The position numbers were made by a program, and so were the translations under genes. Shown in pieces: positions 1 to 11,412 of a DNA stretch of 64,000 nucleotides. The notes under the pieces are model-generated. The model worked only from the letters and a program-made list of their open reading frames with translations, made no database searches and was not told the DNA's origin. Each line of letters opens with the position of its first letter. The stretch's first letter is position 1. Source of the DNA: Takakia lepidozioides (Eukaryota > Streptophyta > Takakiopsida > Takakiales > Takakiaceae); the NCBI GenBank assembly GCA_030704615.1, contig CM060734.1:42858042-42922041 (forward strand), written 5' to 3'.

Positions 1-1629
1 AGAGAACCTGCATCTTAAGAAGCAGATAGAGGAATCAGGTGTTGAAGCAGGTCAGAACAGGTGGGATACTCACCTGGCATATAATGTTGAAGTCAATTAG
101 GCAAGTTGGCATGATATGGCCTCGTATGAGGCATGTAGGGCCGGGCCTGACATTTGAGTGGTCCATGAATTGTAGGTTGAGGTGGCTGGAGAGGGCATAC
201 ATAGAGAGCCAAAATGACCTGGTGAGGGAGCGTGCACAAAGTAAGTTTGATATGGTTTTCTCTCCTTTTCTTTCATGTCATTTGAGGGGAATTTACAATT
301 GAGTGAGTGTGCCTCTACATGTTCTACCATGGCCCCAACGATTAATAGATATCATGGACCTTTGCCCACCCGCTCTTGAGGATGAAACAAGCTTCAGTGA
401 TGAGGAATACATAGATTCTAGTACCCGGTATGTGAACAATAGTATATCAATAGTCAGATACCTATGAGGTTCCTGCAGGCAAGGATTCAAAATGGCTCTA
501 AAGAAGCTAAAGTGATCAGCAACATAGTTAAAACTGATTAGTATATTTGTTAATATGATACTGGGATCACCTGCTGATAGGTTTGGTTTTGGAAACAGAT
601 GTGGAGTTGCAAAGGCATATATTGGATATTGAGTCATCTGCCACAACAGCTCTACCAATGAGTGATCCTGATTTTATATACCCCTCTCAACCACCTCCTT
701 GTTACACACAAGCTGACGAGGGTGAGGCACCCCCACAAGAAGAGGCACACCCTCTTGGCTCACAACCACATGACCTACAGTCTCCCACACCCAATCATTG
801 CAACGGTGCAATCTTTGGAGTTCAAAGAGATTGTTCAGTAGACGGTGACAAAGGGGAGCAGGTGGATCTAGAGATGCAAGACATTAGCAGATTCGAACAA
901 GAAGTTCAGCACATCAACGCTGCAGGTCTTGTATATGCACATATTACCTTCACTTGTTACAATTGTACCTAGGTACTACGTGCAACTGAAAGTAAGGAGC
1001 CCTGCCTTGCAAGAAACAAATCAGAACTTAAAAGTTTCAAGAGAATAATTAGAGAATAGCAGCAACAATAGAGGACTAGAATCTCTTTGACCAATGTTAA
1101 GATGGGGTAGCTTGGGAAAAGAAGTTTACTACTGCCAAGTAACCCTTTTCAAAATTTGCAGTTGCAGAAGAAGCACTTACTGAGAGAAGCTTATTACAAG
1201 AGCTGCTGCAGCAGATGACGGAGCTGAGCCTGGTTATTGATACAAAAGGGAGGACACGAGGAGAGTCACCAAAGCTTATCTTTACTCATCCCTCAACTGG
1301 TAGGTTTTCTGACACAGCCTCCTTCCTTGGCAACATCCCTACTCATGATCATGGCCTGTTATCTTATTCTTGACCTCTCTTCATCTGCTCCTCCTGAAAG
1401 CACTTTGTAACAATACGCAGGATTCTCATTCAAGCTGGAACACATCACTGAGGATGACACATGGCTGGAACTGGGGTCGAAAGGGGCATTGGAGTATGAG
1501 GTCCTTTCTCTAGGAACCCTAGTAAAATGTGCACCTGCCTGGATGCGGGAGAACATCGCTTTCCCTCTCAACCAAGTACAATGCTTTATCTGGCGACTTG
1601 TTGACAGAGCAGAGGGTGCCAATTCCTAG
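1..1629 (+). CDS. Unrecognised spliced gene, 3' portion (cut by window start)
   Basis: Several exons can be seen. One ends at 240 (donor GTAAGT). The next is 349-427; its phase joins the first exactly, and its peptide is acidic (LEDETSFSDEEY). Then about 581-925 (proline- and acid-rich), 1162-1299 (helical start EEALTERSLLQELLQ, then a basic loop) and a last exon 1421-1629 ending in TAG. The junction 1299/1421 keeps frame (1 plus 2 bases) and joins THPSTG to FSFKLEHITEDDTW. The joins around 427-581 and 925-1162 do not keep phase as I read them, so an exon is missing or the gene is damaged. The last two exons give a coiled-coil stretch followed by a compact alpha/beta-like tail, which would fit an RWD-type kinetochore protein. 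That is only a guess; no family is recognised. Confidence 0.42.
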
Positions 1630-1639
1630 CAGTATGCCA

Positions 1640-2942
1640 CAGGTGGCTTATTTGTATATTAATTTGTTCAATATGAGCTTGTAGATGCTGGTTTGAACGA
1701 GTCACCTTCATGCATGATGCCTCTCCCTTCATTTCTTTTAACCCCTAACTCCTGATTCCCCTAATCTCCCTTCAGGGGTTGATGCTGAACTAACTATATG
1801 GCCTGTTTCCTCGTCATGTGAATTTTACATCCACCACCATTTCACTGTATCAGGGTCTCTGTTTCGATGCTCATGTTGCTCCAGTCCCTCCATTTCTGCT
1901 CTAACAACTAGGCTTCTGTCTGCTATCCTGATACCTCGGCGGTAATCTTTTTCTCTCTTCCTTTCTTGCTTGGGATTTGATTCTGGTGACAACAAATAGA
2001 CCAGTAGATAAGTAGATAAATTAGAATATATATGTCCTCTCTGCCATGTCATCATTGCCACGTTTCGGAGGCCACATCAACAACGTACATTCTTGAAGCC
2101 GCCCAAATTGCCCGGAAAAAGAACTTGATTATGAAAATCCTTTTTGTCAAATCTGCTCTAATGTCTTTTTCCGTTTTTTCTTTTCTTCTTTCTTCTTTTT
2201 GTTTGTTCACATATTCAATGTAAATGTTATAGCAGTGTAATAGCACTTCCAGGCATTACTTTGATTTCGTGGTAAACAGCATAATAGTACATGTAAATAT
2301 GATAATGATAATAGCTATCTTCTATCCTTGTCCCTTCTCTGGTAGCCTTAGGATTAGTTGGTTCCTTGGAACTTCTCTGGTTTGAGGTTAATCGATTGCT
2401 TAGGTTTAGTATAGTTCTGATGGACTTGCTGAACTCCGGCTTTCTGGTAGCTTTTGAATTAGTTGATTACCCTGGAGCTTCCTTCTGGCTTCTAGGTTAG
2501 TGCTTGGATCTTTGAGGTGACTCTACTCTGTTCCCTCTCTCCTCTCCCCTCCCTTGTGGGTTCCTGGTTCGGAGTGGTGCCTCATTAATCTGCCTTATGG
2601 CTCTTTGTAATTCCTTACCCCTCAATAAAATATATCAGGGCTACAATCCCCCTGTTCACTTATATTTTTTGTGTTTTAAAGAAAACCTAATGAAATGTCG
2701 AAACTCTTGCTATTGAATTTCTGTCTCTTGTCTATAGTTTGGATAGTTAAAAAATATAGATCTATTAAAACATTTTAATTGCACATCAATAAAATCAAAC
2801 AAATTCATAATGAAATGAATTTGCTGCCTTCCTTGTTTCCCCTAATTCTCTCCTGCTCTTCTCCCTCTTATCTTGGCCTTAGGCTCTGAGTGGAGCCTCT
2901 GTTCTCCGCCTTATGGCTTTTGTAAGGTTATTTTTTCCATAC
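1640..2942. other. Non-coding stretch with retroposon-like 3' tails
   Basis: No convincing coding frame. Two related plus-strand blocks, around 2540-2660 and 2870-2945, share a GCCTTATGGCT...TTTGTAA core. The first continues into CAATAAAATATATCAGGGCTACAATCCCCC, which reappears in similar form at 31630-31680 and near 51280. Such ends look like 3' tails of LINE or SINE copies on the plus strand. The rest is T-rich without visible genes. Confidence 0.35.
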
Positions 2943-5475
2943 TTTTTTTTAAAAGATTTTTTTTTTTTTTAAAGAAAGGGACAGAGGCCCTTTTAATCAA
3001 ATTAAATTAAACAAAGGTTCAAAAGGTGGAAATAATAACCACCTAGGGAGGCCGAGGAGGCTAACAGAGGGGGAACTTCCCCGTTACCCTAGCGAACCTG
3101 CTAAGCAGAAGGGGAGAGAGAGAGAGAGGTGCAGAATAGGAACAGTAAGAGGAAAGTCCAGGCAGTCCAAAAACAATCTGGAACTAAGCAAGGAGAGAGG
3201 GGCCCTTTACGCAAGGTTAGGAAGATGGACACTGAAGCAGCATTCTAAAGCATAAATCGTGGAGAATCGAAGCTGCGAAGGAGGTGAGGGAGGTGAGGGC
3301 CTCGAAGCAGAGCCGCAGGTATTAAAATCAGAACTTGAGCTGAGTTCTGGATTTAGTGTCTCTAGCTCGCTTATGATGCCAATTGAATTCTGATTCCTCC
3401 CCGTCACCATGAATCATAGAAGTCTTGAAGCAGCTTCCGCCCCCGTTGCTCCGAAGTTCTGGGAAGAGCTGTACAGACAGTAAACCATGCTTTCCTCCCC
3501 GTAGTAAGCAGGTCATGGTAAGTATGAAATGATATTGATCTGCCTCTGGAGGGTTTCCCCTCGAAAACCCAAGCACATCTACTTTTCCACAAATTCTATA
3601 ATGTAAGAGCTCTAAGACCTGCCCAAACTGGACAGACGTTTTTTGGCTGGCCAGGTAGAAAATTAAGCAGAAGCAGAGATTGGGGAGGAGGGTTTGGAAA
3701 GATGTCCCAGTGAGAGTAGAAACTGATGACCAAACTCCAGATTATGTTTGACATATTGCAGAGCAGTAAGCAATGTTCAATAGATTTTGGGTTTGCATGA
3801 CAGAGAGTGCATGTTGGATCATCCTCATGTGTCTTCCGTCTGACAGGGAGGATCCTATGTGCGAGCTTCCAAAGGAAACCTGATAGCTTGGTCTGTCCTT
3901 CCTCCATATGTCTTTCCAGATGTTGTTCCATGTGTTCTGGCCAAGTTGCAGGCTGCCCCATTTGTTGGACCACCTGTTTTTGAATGAGCGCGAGGGGTTG
4001 ATGAGAGCATAACTTTTCTTGACAGAGTAGGAAAAAAATGGTGTTTTTTTCTTATCCATCCACCTCCACTCCGCCGGGTCAAATTGCAAATCAGTCAAGG
4101 GGCATTTGAGAAACCAGGTTAGAGTTTCTTGTCGAGCCCATTGAGCTTCCAAACCCGGAGGAGGCGTGGGGTTGGGATTTCTGAGGCTGTCCAGCACCCT
4201 GATGTGGAACAGCGAAGACCGATTCATCTCCACTCTTTCTGAACATGTGAGATGCCCTTCCAGGTCAGCCAAGAAACCTAGACCAGACACCACCAGTTCT
4301 GTAGATGTCAAGACAAGCATGACCGGAATGTGATTCGCTTGTGAAGATGTCATCCAAGCAGGGGTTATGGATGTGTGGTCATCTTCATCTAGCAAGGGGC
4401 TCATATATTGAGGCACATTGGCAAGTATGATGTTCCAGGCCCTGGCTCTCCTCCGACCCATCATTTCAGACGCCATTGCCTCACTCATGAATTGACCATC
4501 CAACCGCATATTGGCAATGTGAGTGAAACATTGTCTTCCCAGAAAGCCCATCTCGGGGTTTGGGTAAGTAGAATTCCAGAGTCCATGTTGTAGTTGGCAA
4601 ACAAAGGTTGCCGCAAGCATTCTTGCTTATTTGCTGACATTCTTTGTGTGAGATTGCCTCTCATGCAATGCCATGCTTTCCAGATGGACTGCCAGGGTCT
4701 GGAGCCCAATGAGACTGCGGTGTTTCTGCCTTGAACTATCCATCTTAGTGATTGAGCCCAGAGATGAGAGGTTGTGGGTAGGGACCCCATCAAGTAAGGT
4801 TGAATGAGCTTGCTCCATGGCGCATCCATGTGTGTTTATTGCCCTTGGAATCCATTTTGCTAGCAAAGCCTTGATCTGAGCAGCAGGGTCAATAATGCCT
4901 AGCCCACCTTGCATTTTCTTCTGACATGACTGCTCCCAGGAGAGCAACGCTCTTCTCACATGTGCTGCCGTAGTGACTTAATTTCTTTGACCATGGACTT
5001 GTCTGGATCCCACACCGCCGTGAAGTACCAGATAGAGTTGGAAAGCACCTGGTTTGCCACTAGTGTCCTTCCCACAATTGATAGCATGGTTGTAGACCAG
5101 AAAGCGAGATTTCTTTTGAATCTTGTGATCACTGCTTTCTATGTGGTCTGCTGCAACATGTTTAGGACTATCTGGTGACCTAGCAGAGTATGAATCTGTC
5201 CTTCCTGTAGCCAGTTTAAGCCCAGATCAGCTCCCCAGGCTTGACAGTGAGCAGTGCCTACTCCACTATGTAGTAGAGACAGAATTCCCATAGATTTCCT
5301 CCAGTTGACCTTAAGCCCTGAACCTAGGCAGAAAGTGTGAAGGGCTTGAAGTGCCCTGTCAACGTTGCTGCGTATGGAGTTATCAAGGAGAAGGCAAGTA
5401 TCATTTGCATGCATGGACAGCTTGAGCATTTCAGTATGCAGGGTGGGCAGTTGAAGACCGAGAATATCATGTGTT
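2943..5475 (-). mobile_element. LINE (L1-type), 3' half, minus strand
   Basis: On the minus strand this carries the end of the reverse transcriptase, the downstream zinc-binding RT domain, a 3' untranslated region and an A-rich tail (read as T runs at about 2943-2975 on the plus strand). It stops abruptly at 5475, where a Ty3 LTR starts with TGTC. The missing 5' half (ORF1, endonuclease and first part of RT) lies at 27500-31250 in the same orientation and stops at the complementary point of the RT. The two are therefore read as one LINE of roughly 6.3 kb split by a 22 kb nested insertion. No clean target duplication of the inserting element was found (GTGTT against TCTTG), so the join rests on protein continuity. 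Confidence 0.72.
3596..5472 (-). pseudogene. LINE ORF2 C-terminal part: RT palm/thumb and zinc-binding RT domain
   Basis: Starting near 5472 (minus), the frame carries the RT box where Y/F-ADD is expected. Here it reads MHANDT, so the first catalytic aspartate of the pair is Asn. Next come the thumb region with KKMQGGLGIID (4959-4627) and a long connection (4620-3742). The zf-RVT domain follows at 3973-3596, with the ligand pattern CTLC...H....C and the hallmark WKLAHRILPV just before it. Frameshifts at about 4960, 4625 and 3900 break the frame. Known role of the family: target-primed reverse transcription. This copy is dead. Confidence 0.7.
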
Positions 5476-5690
5476 TGTCAAGTTATTTTACCACTAATGT
5501 GAAACTAGCTAGGAAATAGCTAGCTTTTACATATTGACATTTGGGATTGGCCCAAGTGTCAATCCAGGGTTCAAGGCAGATTTAGGCCCTAGAGTGGTTA
5601 TCTTCACGGCAAGCGCGGGAGGCTCATCTTTCTCGAGTTGAGCCTCACCGCGCCTAGCTATGGCACCGTCACTGGTCACAGCCGTCACAG
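5476..5690 (+). repeat. 5' LTR stub of the PHD-type Ty3 element
   Basis: This segment repeats 14045-14259 nearly base for base: both start TGTCAAGTTATTTTACCACT and run to GCCTAGCTATGGC[A/G]CCGT. The sequences before the start differ completely between the copies, which fixes the LTR start. After CCGT this copy runs into a CACAGCC-rich array instead of the rest of the LTR. Confidence 0.8.
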
Positions 5691-6075
5691 CTGTCACAGC
5701 CCCAAAAGCCACAGGTCACAGCCTGTCATAGCTCTACACAGGTCACAGGGTCACAGCCCATCACAGCCCCAAAGGCCACCTGTCAGAGCCTGTTAGAGCC
5801 CCCAAGGCCACAGGTCACAGCCTGTCACAACCCTACAAAGGTCACAGGGGTCACAGCCCCAAAGGCCACAGCCTATCACAGCCCCTCACAGCCCATCACA
5901 GCCTGTCACAGCCCTACACAGGTCACAGGGGTCACAGCCCCAAAGGCCACAGCTTGTCACAGCCCCACAGGCCATAGGGCACAGCCTGTCACAGCCCCTC
6001 ACAGCCCATCATAGCCCGTCACAGCCCCACAGGCCACAGGGCACAGCCTGTCACAGCCCGCCACGGCCAACCATA
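5668..6075. repeat. Tandem array of GTCACAGCC-like units
   Basis: About 400 bases are built from short units of the type [G/C][T/C][C/A]ACAGCC, with a higher-order repeat that includes CCCCAAAGGCCACA. Related CACAGCC arrays lie inside the LTRs of the Tat-like element (14515-14665, 26465-26700, 62200-62345, and inverted 34080-34415), in its internal spacer (21870-22085) and, inverted, inside the PHD-type element (11520-11680). Unit spacing is mostly 9-10 bases. Confidence 0.85.
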
Positions 6076-6283
6076 GGAGTGCTTGCGGTGGATGCAGGTG
6101 CAGGTGTAGGCTATGTTAGGAACCTAGTATTCCTCATAGTGCGGAAAACCCTTAACAGAGGAGTAGAAAGCAAATCACCGTTGTTTCATGGTGATGGTCG
6201 GTAGCGACAATCCCTTTCTGGGACATTCCACTCAATCTCTACGCAGATCTTCAACAATGAAATGGAAGTTAGAGAAAACTTAC

Positions 6284-6688
6284 TGGCGCCTTCTTAGGTT
6301 TTGAAATTGGATCCCCTTCTGCAGCTTTCCTCTTCCCTCTCACATCTGCTGGAATTTCTGTCTGCTCTAGGGTTTCTGGACCTTCTCCCGGTTCAGCGTT
6401 CCCCGTACTTCCACCTCCTTCAGTTTCCCTGCGAGTCATATCTGCATCCACAGGCTGGTTTCCAACGCGCACTGTTATCGCCGACTGTGTCACAGCCACT
6501 GCCTCAGTCTCGGTCTGCTCTTGTGAATCAGTCTCCGCGTTCACCTGCTGCCTTGGCCCTGAGTTCTCCAACAAACGACGCCTCGTTATTTGCTCTCTTG
6601 CTCTGCGTCTCTCTCTAAGGGAAGTAAAATAAAGAGACTTTCTTCTATTTTGTATTGTAGAAAGAACCCTCTCCAGCTTAACTACCAC
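6284..6688 (-). CDS. Hypothetical protein, first exon only
   Basis: An ATG at 6688 opens 135 codons to a strong splice donor (GCGCCA/GTAAGT at 6283). The N-terminus is very basic (RERRRAREQITRRR). The rest is low-complexity, rich in Glu, Thr, Gly and Pro, and ends in a basic patch (RGKRKAAEGDPISKPKK) that looks like a nuclear localisation signal. No domain is recognised. Downstream exons should lie below 6240, but the CACAGCC array and LTR stub begin there, so the gene is probably cut. It is divergent from the zinc-binding gene starting at 7425. Confidence 0.35.
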
Positions 6689-7424
6689 TCTCCCTCTAAG
6701 CGCAAAAAGTATAAAAACGACGTGACTCCCGATTTCTTGCGGGATTGCGTGCGTTGTGGCTTGTCTCTAGAAGCATCGGATTCCCTCTCGTCATTCCCTT
6801 ATTAGTGCACATGCCAGCAATTAGTGTACAGCTGTTCGTATTCAATATAGTTATCGATGTCTGACGTGTGTCGCCCAAAATAAATGGCGTGTTCTTTATT
6901 AGAACGGTTTCAATATTTAAAAATAACAGCGAATCCCAGAAATCTTTGCGCACAGTCTTAGACAAATATATGTAAATGAACGAGAGTTTGATGACAAATT
7001 TTGGGATATCATACACGTTCATCCTTGTTAGCCAACCCCACGTTCGTTTCACATTTTGAACTTTCCAGGTGTGCATGATCATTGGTAGTAGTATAAAGAT
7101 GCATTTACTTAATCTGCAATCCCACCCTCAGATCCTGTGGCATGCTTCCAGGAAGTTGGCTTGTTATTGTGTTTATTGATGAGGTTCGGTTTAACAGCTG
7201 CCGACATTGCTCCTAGGGATACTCTGACCACAGGGCCCACAAAAAAAGTAATTAAAATGGACGGCTGCATATCTGGAAGGAATAACAGAATATGCACAGT
7301 CGTCGTCTAAGCTTCCTCCGCCATATTCTCTGCTCATTCTTCAACTGTGTTATGGAGACATCAGTAAACCGATTTACACTTAAGGTCTGCGATAGCAAGG
7401 TATCAACGTACGCGAGGAAGGAAG
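6689..7424. other. Intergenic block between two divergent coding pieces
   Basis: A 736-base stretch without a convincing frame lies between the minus-strand start at 6688 and the plus-strand start at 7425. If both pieces are real genes, this would hold both promoters. I do not see a certain TATA box or other defined site. Confidence 0.3.
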
Positions 7425-8666
7425 ATGGCTTCCTCTGAAGCGGAGTTCTTCTCTGACGACAAAACAGTGCCGTTCTCCCATGAAGTCCTTGACAATGGAT
7501 TTGCAATTGTTCTGGAACATGTCTTGGCTACCCGTTTTCAGCTTCAGAATGGCTCCATCTTTTTGGAGAAAGAGGTGTACGATTTGAAAGGGAAGTTGTT
7601 GAAATACTCTTTCCAAAACCGTGATGAGACGGCTCATGTCAGCCAGTGGAGAGTGCGCCTTGGTCGATACAGAGTACTTGGAGAGCCTCGGCAAAAGTCC
7701 CTTGGATCATATGTGACGCCCGGGACTGCTGCTTCGGTCGTTGAAGACAAGAGGGAGGTGGTGGTGAAAAAAGAACAGACGTCCTCCACTCCAATCGTTG
7801 AGCTTTCAGATTCGTCCGATGATGACATAAGAGAAATTCCAAATCCAGTCCTTCCTACTGTGGTTGGAGAAGCTGATGAAGAAGAGATTTGTAGTGTCAT
7901 TCCAAAACTACGGGCGATGGGAGGAATGGCTGGATTCAAAAGTGAGTTGCGAGGAATTGATTGGGAATCTTTGAAGCAGGTGCCTGTGAATTTCTTGCCA
8001 GAGACTTTTGATGGCGATATCCTATTCGAGCTGCCTCCTCCTCCGCGAGTTGGAGGTGTAACAATCATGATGCATGGAATGGACAAGAAACACGACGGGC
8101 ACCCGTGGTGCAGAACAAAAACATCCAATATTCAGAATGATGACAAGCTTGTTTTCAGGAGAACAGTTTGCAATGGACACCTTAGGTGTGATAATTTGAA
8201 TTGCAGACACTTTCTTCAGTCTGGGGTTCATAATCAAAGCGAATGGGAGGGTCTGGCGGAAAATCCATTTCAGCCTGGGACTGCCCCACCACCGGCAAAC
8301 ACTTTCGTCTGCAAATTCTGCAAACTTGTGCCATCCTGCTTGGCGCTCTGCGGAGCAACAATGTACTATGTTGTCCACCGTTTGAAGAAAGACAGCACAG
8401 TCAAAGAGAAGTCCCCAACTTGGGAGACATTGTCTTCATTCCTCACTCTGGTAAATTCCTTATCCACTCCCCTCCTGTTCACTTGGTTCTTGCAGTGTGA
8501 TCAAATGTCCTTTGAATTGAATGGCTTTGGGGGGTGAAGGCTGGGAAATGTCCATCGTGGGTGAACGGAGAGAAAAAACCCTTTGCCTGTGAGCTTGTTG
8601 TTGTGGACATTCCAGACGGGCATAAGCCGCAACAAGTTCTCTACCCGGTTACCTTGTGGAGAGGGG
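7425..8666 (+). pseudogene. Cys-rich zinc-binding nuclear-type protein, damaged
   Basis: The ATG at 7425 opens a long exon. Residues 1-120 are unrecognised. Near 125-135 is IVELSDSSDDD, a hydrophobic core plus acidic tail like a SUMO-interacting motif. From about residue 215 a Cys/His-rich region follows (MMHGMDKKHDGHPWC, then CNGHLRCDNLNC, then FVCKFCKLVPSCLALC), which suggests a zinc-binding module. Near 8385 the best frame shifts to NLGDIVFIPHSG, with a possible donor at about 8450. A further exon-like stretch at about 8535-8666 encodes GKCPSWVNGEKKPFACE followed by LVVVDIPDG and ends in TAG. That last motif resembles LDIPDG in the methyltransferase-like gene at 58-62 kb. It lies between the LTR stub and gag of the Ty3 element, so it may be captured or part of a separate nested element. 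No family name can be given. Confidence 0.45.
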
Positions 8667-8715
8667 GTTAGGGACATGTTCCTGACCGGTTGAGTGATAG
8701 TTTGTCAACACGGAG

Positions 8716-10088
8716 ATGCCACTAGTTGCTGGGGACAGTGCCAGTTCGAGCACTAGCGATACTAGTGGGTACACGAGACGAGGTGTGCGGTTTAGGCCAC
8801 CTTCACCTCCTGTGTCTTCTACGGAAGGTTCTGATTCGGATTGTGAATCAGGAGGACTCACACCGGCGGTGCAAGTTGTTTCCTTGCCATTATTGATGAT
8901 TTTATCCAAGAGTTTGATAGTTGCTGTGATTTGCAGCAAATGCGCAATCCACAACTATTTACGCCTTTCATGGCATGGAAGGGGCTGTTTCAGCACCTTG
9001 AGGGGCCGCCTATGGATGATTACCATGAGTTCAGGCAGGGGCATGAGGTTGAGATCGAGGAGTGGAGGATGTACTGGTCATCCGACTATGTCTCCATCAC
9101 TAAGGGTACTAGAGCCACGAGGGCAGTGGCTACACCTGCCGCTGCACCGGCAGCTTCAGCAAGCAGCAGTGGGACTAGTGGCACCGTAGCTACGATGTCC
9201 ACCCAAGACACTACCGCACCAGCACCAGTACCCGTGCCTGCCTTCAACCCTATTGTGGAGTTCTTCGAAGAATTGAGATGGAACTACCAAAGGGTGATGA
9301 CAGAGAAGTTGTGGAGCTTGCAAGAGTTCCAACGGAAGCGACTGAGAGCTTGAGGGAGGCTTTCACTCGCATGAGGTGCTTGATAATGTAACCCAAGGGT
9401 TACGGAAGCTCAGGCAGTCCAATTCTGGTATGGGATATTGGACAAGGAGCTGAGGAAAAGGGTGCGGGATGCAACTCTTCTACAAGCGGCCCAACCCACC
9501 TTAGTAAATGTGTTTTTGCTGGCAGAGCGGATAGAGCTCAACATGGTGGAGGAACGAGTGGTCATGGTGGGATTTGCTAAGGAGACACTACAGGGTAGTG
9601 GTGCTCCTAGCCAACCACTACCTCAACATGCTCAAGACAACAAGGGGGCCCAGGTGAAGCCCAGGGAAGGACAGAGAGGACCTCAGATGCAGGGGTCTCT
9701 ATCTTCATTTGCAGGCCAACAACGGGCAGATGTGGTGTGTTGGACATGTGGAGGACCCCATGTCAAGAAGGATTGCCCAGAGGGAGGCAAAGGGCCGTCA
9801 CATGCACAACCTGCACAGTTGTAGTGTGGCCATTGTGGAAAGCACGGGCATGGAAAGGCCCAGTGTTATGGTTTGCATCCTGAGTTGCGCCCAGGCCAGT
9901 TCCAAGGGAACAATGGTGGCCGGGGGCGAGGTGGGGCAGCCCAAAGAGGACAAGGTGGCCGGGCACGAGGTGTAGGCCAAAGGCAAGCTCAACATGGCCA
10001 AGGACGCGGAGGTCAGGGTGTAGACCAAGGCATGGCCAACCGGCTTCAACAGCTAGAGCAGAGGCTCGCTGCCATGGCTACAGCTTAG
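8716..10088 (+). pseudogene. Gag of the PHD-type Ty3 element
   Basis: Three open stretches (8716-8930, 8931-9353, 9438-10088) in shifted frames together look like a gag: a Ser/Thr/Pro-rich N-terminus, a helical body (FEELRWNYQRVMTEKLWSLQEF), a capsid-like part (LRKRVRDATLLQAAQPTLVNVF) and two zinc knuckles. Knuckle 1 is CWTCGGPHVKKDC (spacing C2C3H4C). Knuckle 2 is CGHCGKHGHGKAQC (C2C4H4C). A TAG at 9822-9824 stands in frame between the two knuckles. The tail is rich in Gly, Arg and Gln, as expected for nucleic-acid binding. Confidence 0.7.
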
Positions 10089-10684
10089 GTGGTACCGGCT
10101 CCAAGGCCAGATGGTCCACCTCCTGCTCCTGAGGGAGGAGATATGGGATGGGATTCATGTGCGGAGCAGCACTACCACTAATGCAGGTGGAGTCTGCTGC
10201 AGCCGTAACTCGAGGAGCAGCACGAGTTCCTGAGCCACGAGGTGCAGAGGTGGAGTTGGATCCACGACGTGGGAGGCAAGCCGTCAGGCTAGGCTTCCTC
10301 AGTCATTCACATTGGTGGAGACAGTGTCGACGCCATCCATGGCACCTAGTTCTTGCCCGACTGTTACCGAGGCAGAGGTTACTATGCCATTGGGGAGAGC
10401 TACACGAGGAGCACTACTACCTAGTGTTGCCAAGGCTACGGCAGCTAGTGTGCTACTGGGAGCGGCCACATCTGTGTGCCAGGCTCCATTGTTCTCGGCT
10501 ACCATGATTGCGACGCCGGGGGGTAAGACCAACTGAGGTGTTCAGGCTGGCAGCTACACTCTGTGAGAGTGGGGAGGTTACTTCATCTTCCGCGGAGATA
10601 GTGGGAGGTGTAGTGCAGGATGGATCCTCGGATTTGAGGGTCAAGACTGCCACGGCGGCACCATGGTAAGCTGCAGCTGCCAGG

Positions 10685-11412
10685 TTGATGGAGCTGCCAG
10701 CTAGGCCAGCCATTGAGCGCGCCATGGTGACACCTGGAGTTGTCATGTTAGACAACCAGGATGACATTTTCTATTTGAGTGGACCGGCAGGCAAGAGGTA
10801 CCGGCCACTGCGGGTCTTGTTGGACTCGGGAGCTCAGCCATTGATGTTGGGTAGAGCTGCTTGCCAACACCAGAGGAGATCTTTGATGCCATCGGGCATG
10901 CTGAGGTCTTTAGCACTTAAGATTTACGATCCGGATATCACCAGTTGCCGATCAAGGAGGCGGACAAGGCAAGGATTGCCTATATCAGTGGCGGTTCTTA
11001 CCATTTGGGCTTAAGAATGCTCCTGCAGAGTTTCAGAGAGTCATGGATAGGATTCTAGCAGGGGTGGACTTTGCTCGGTGCTACATAGATGACATCATCA
11101 TCTTTAGTGCTACGGTGGAGGAGCATGAGAGACACCTTCAGGTGGTATTGGAGCGCTTTGAGAGCGCACGGATTGAAGTTGCATCCAGGGAAGTGCAAGT
11201 TTTTCCACAACCAGATTGAGTATCTGGGTCACATGATATATCCTGGAGGATTGGGGGTAAAGCAGACTAAGGTAGAGGCCATTGCACAAATTCCATGCCC
11301 CACAGATGTGAGCCGAGTTCGAGCTTTCATGGGGTTGGCAAACTATTATAGACGGTTTGTCAAGGGATTTAGTGCCATTGCAAAGGCTCTAACCAAGCTA
11401 ACCAAGGTGGAC
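10685..11412 (+). pseudogene. Protease and reverse transcriptase remnant of the PHD-type Ty3 element
   Basis: The aspartic protease active site is seen as VLLDSGAQPLMLG near 10815-10855. Almost directly after it (about 10870, shifted frame) the sequence is already at the mid-RT block corresponding to EEIFDAIGHAEVFST, followed by a stop. The front of the RT (fingers and first catalytic aspartate region) is therefore missing through a deletion of several hundred bases. The RT catalytic box is YIDDII near 11085. Next come the thumb and connection, with LHPGKCKFF, YLGHMI and FMGLANYYRRFVKGF up to about 11412, where foreign sequence interrupts. Confidence 0.75.

Noticed and set aside
5471-5475. 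Target duplication of the PHD-type Ty3 element
   Set aside because: GTGTT before the element and TCTTG after it do not match, so no duplication is claimed.
5668-6075. Possible CRISPR array
   Set aside because: Units are 9-10 bases, degenerate and contiguous with no spacers, and the DNA is eukaryotic.
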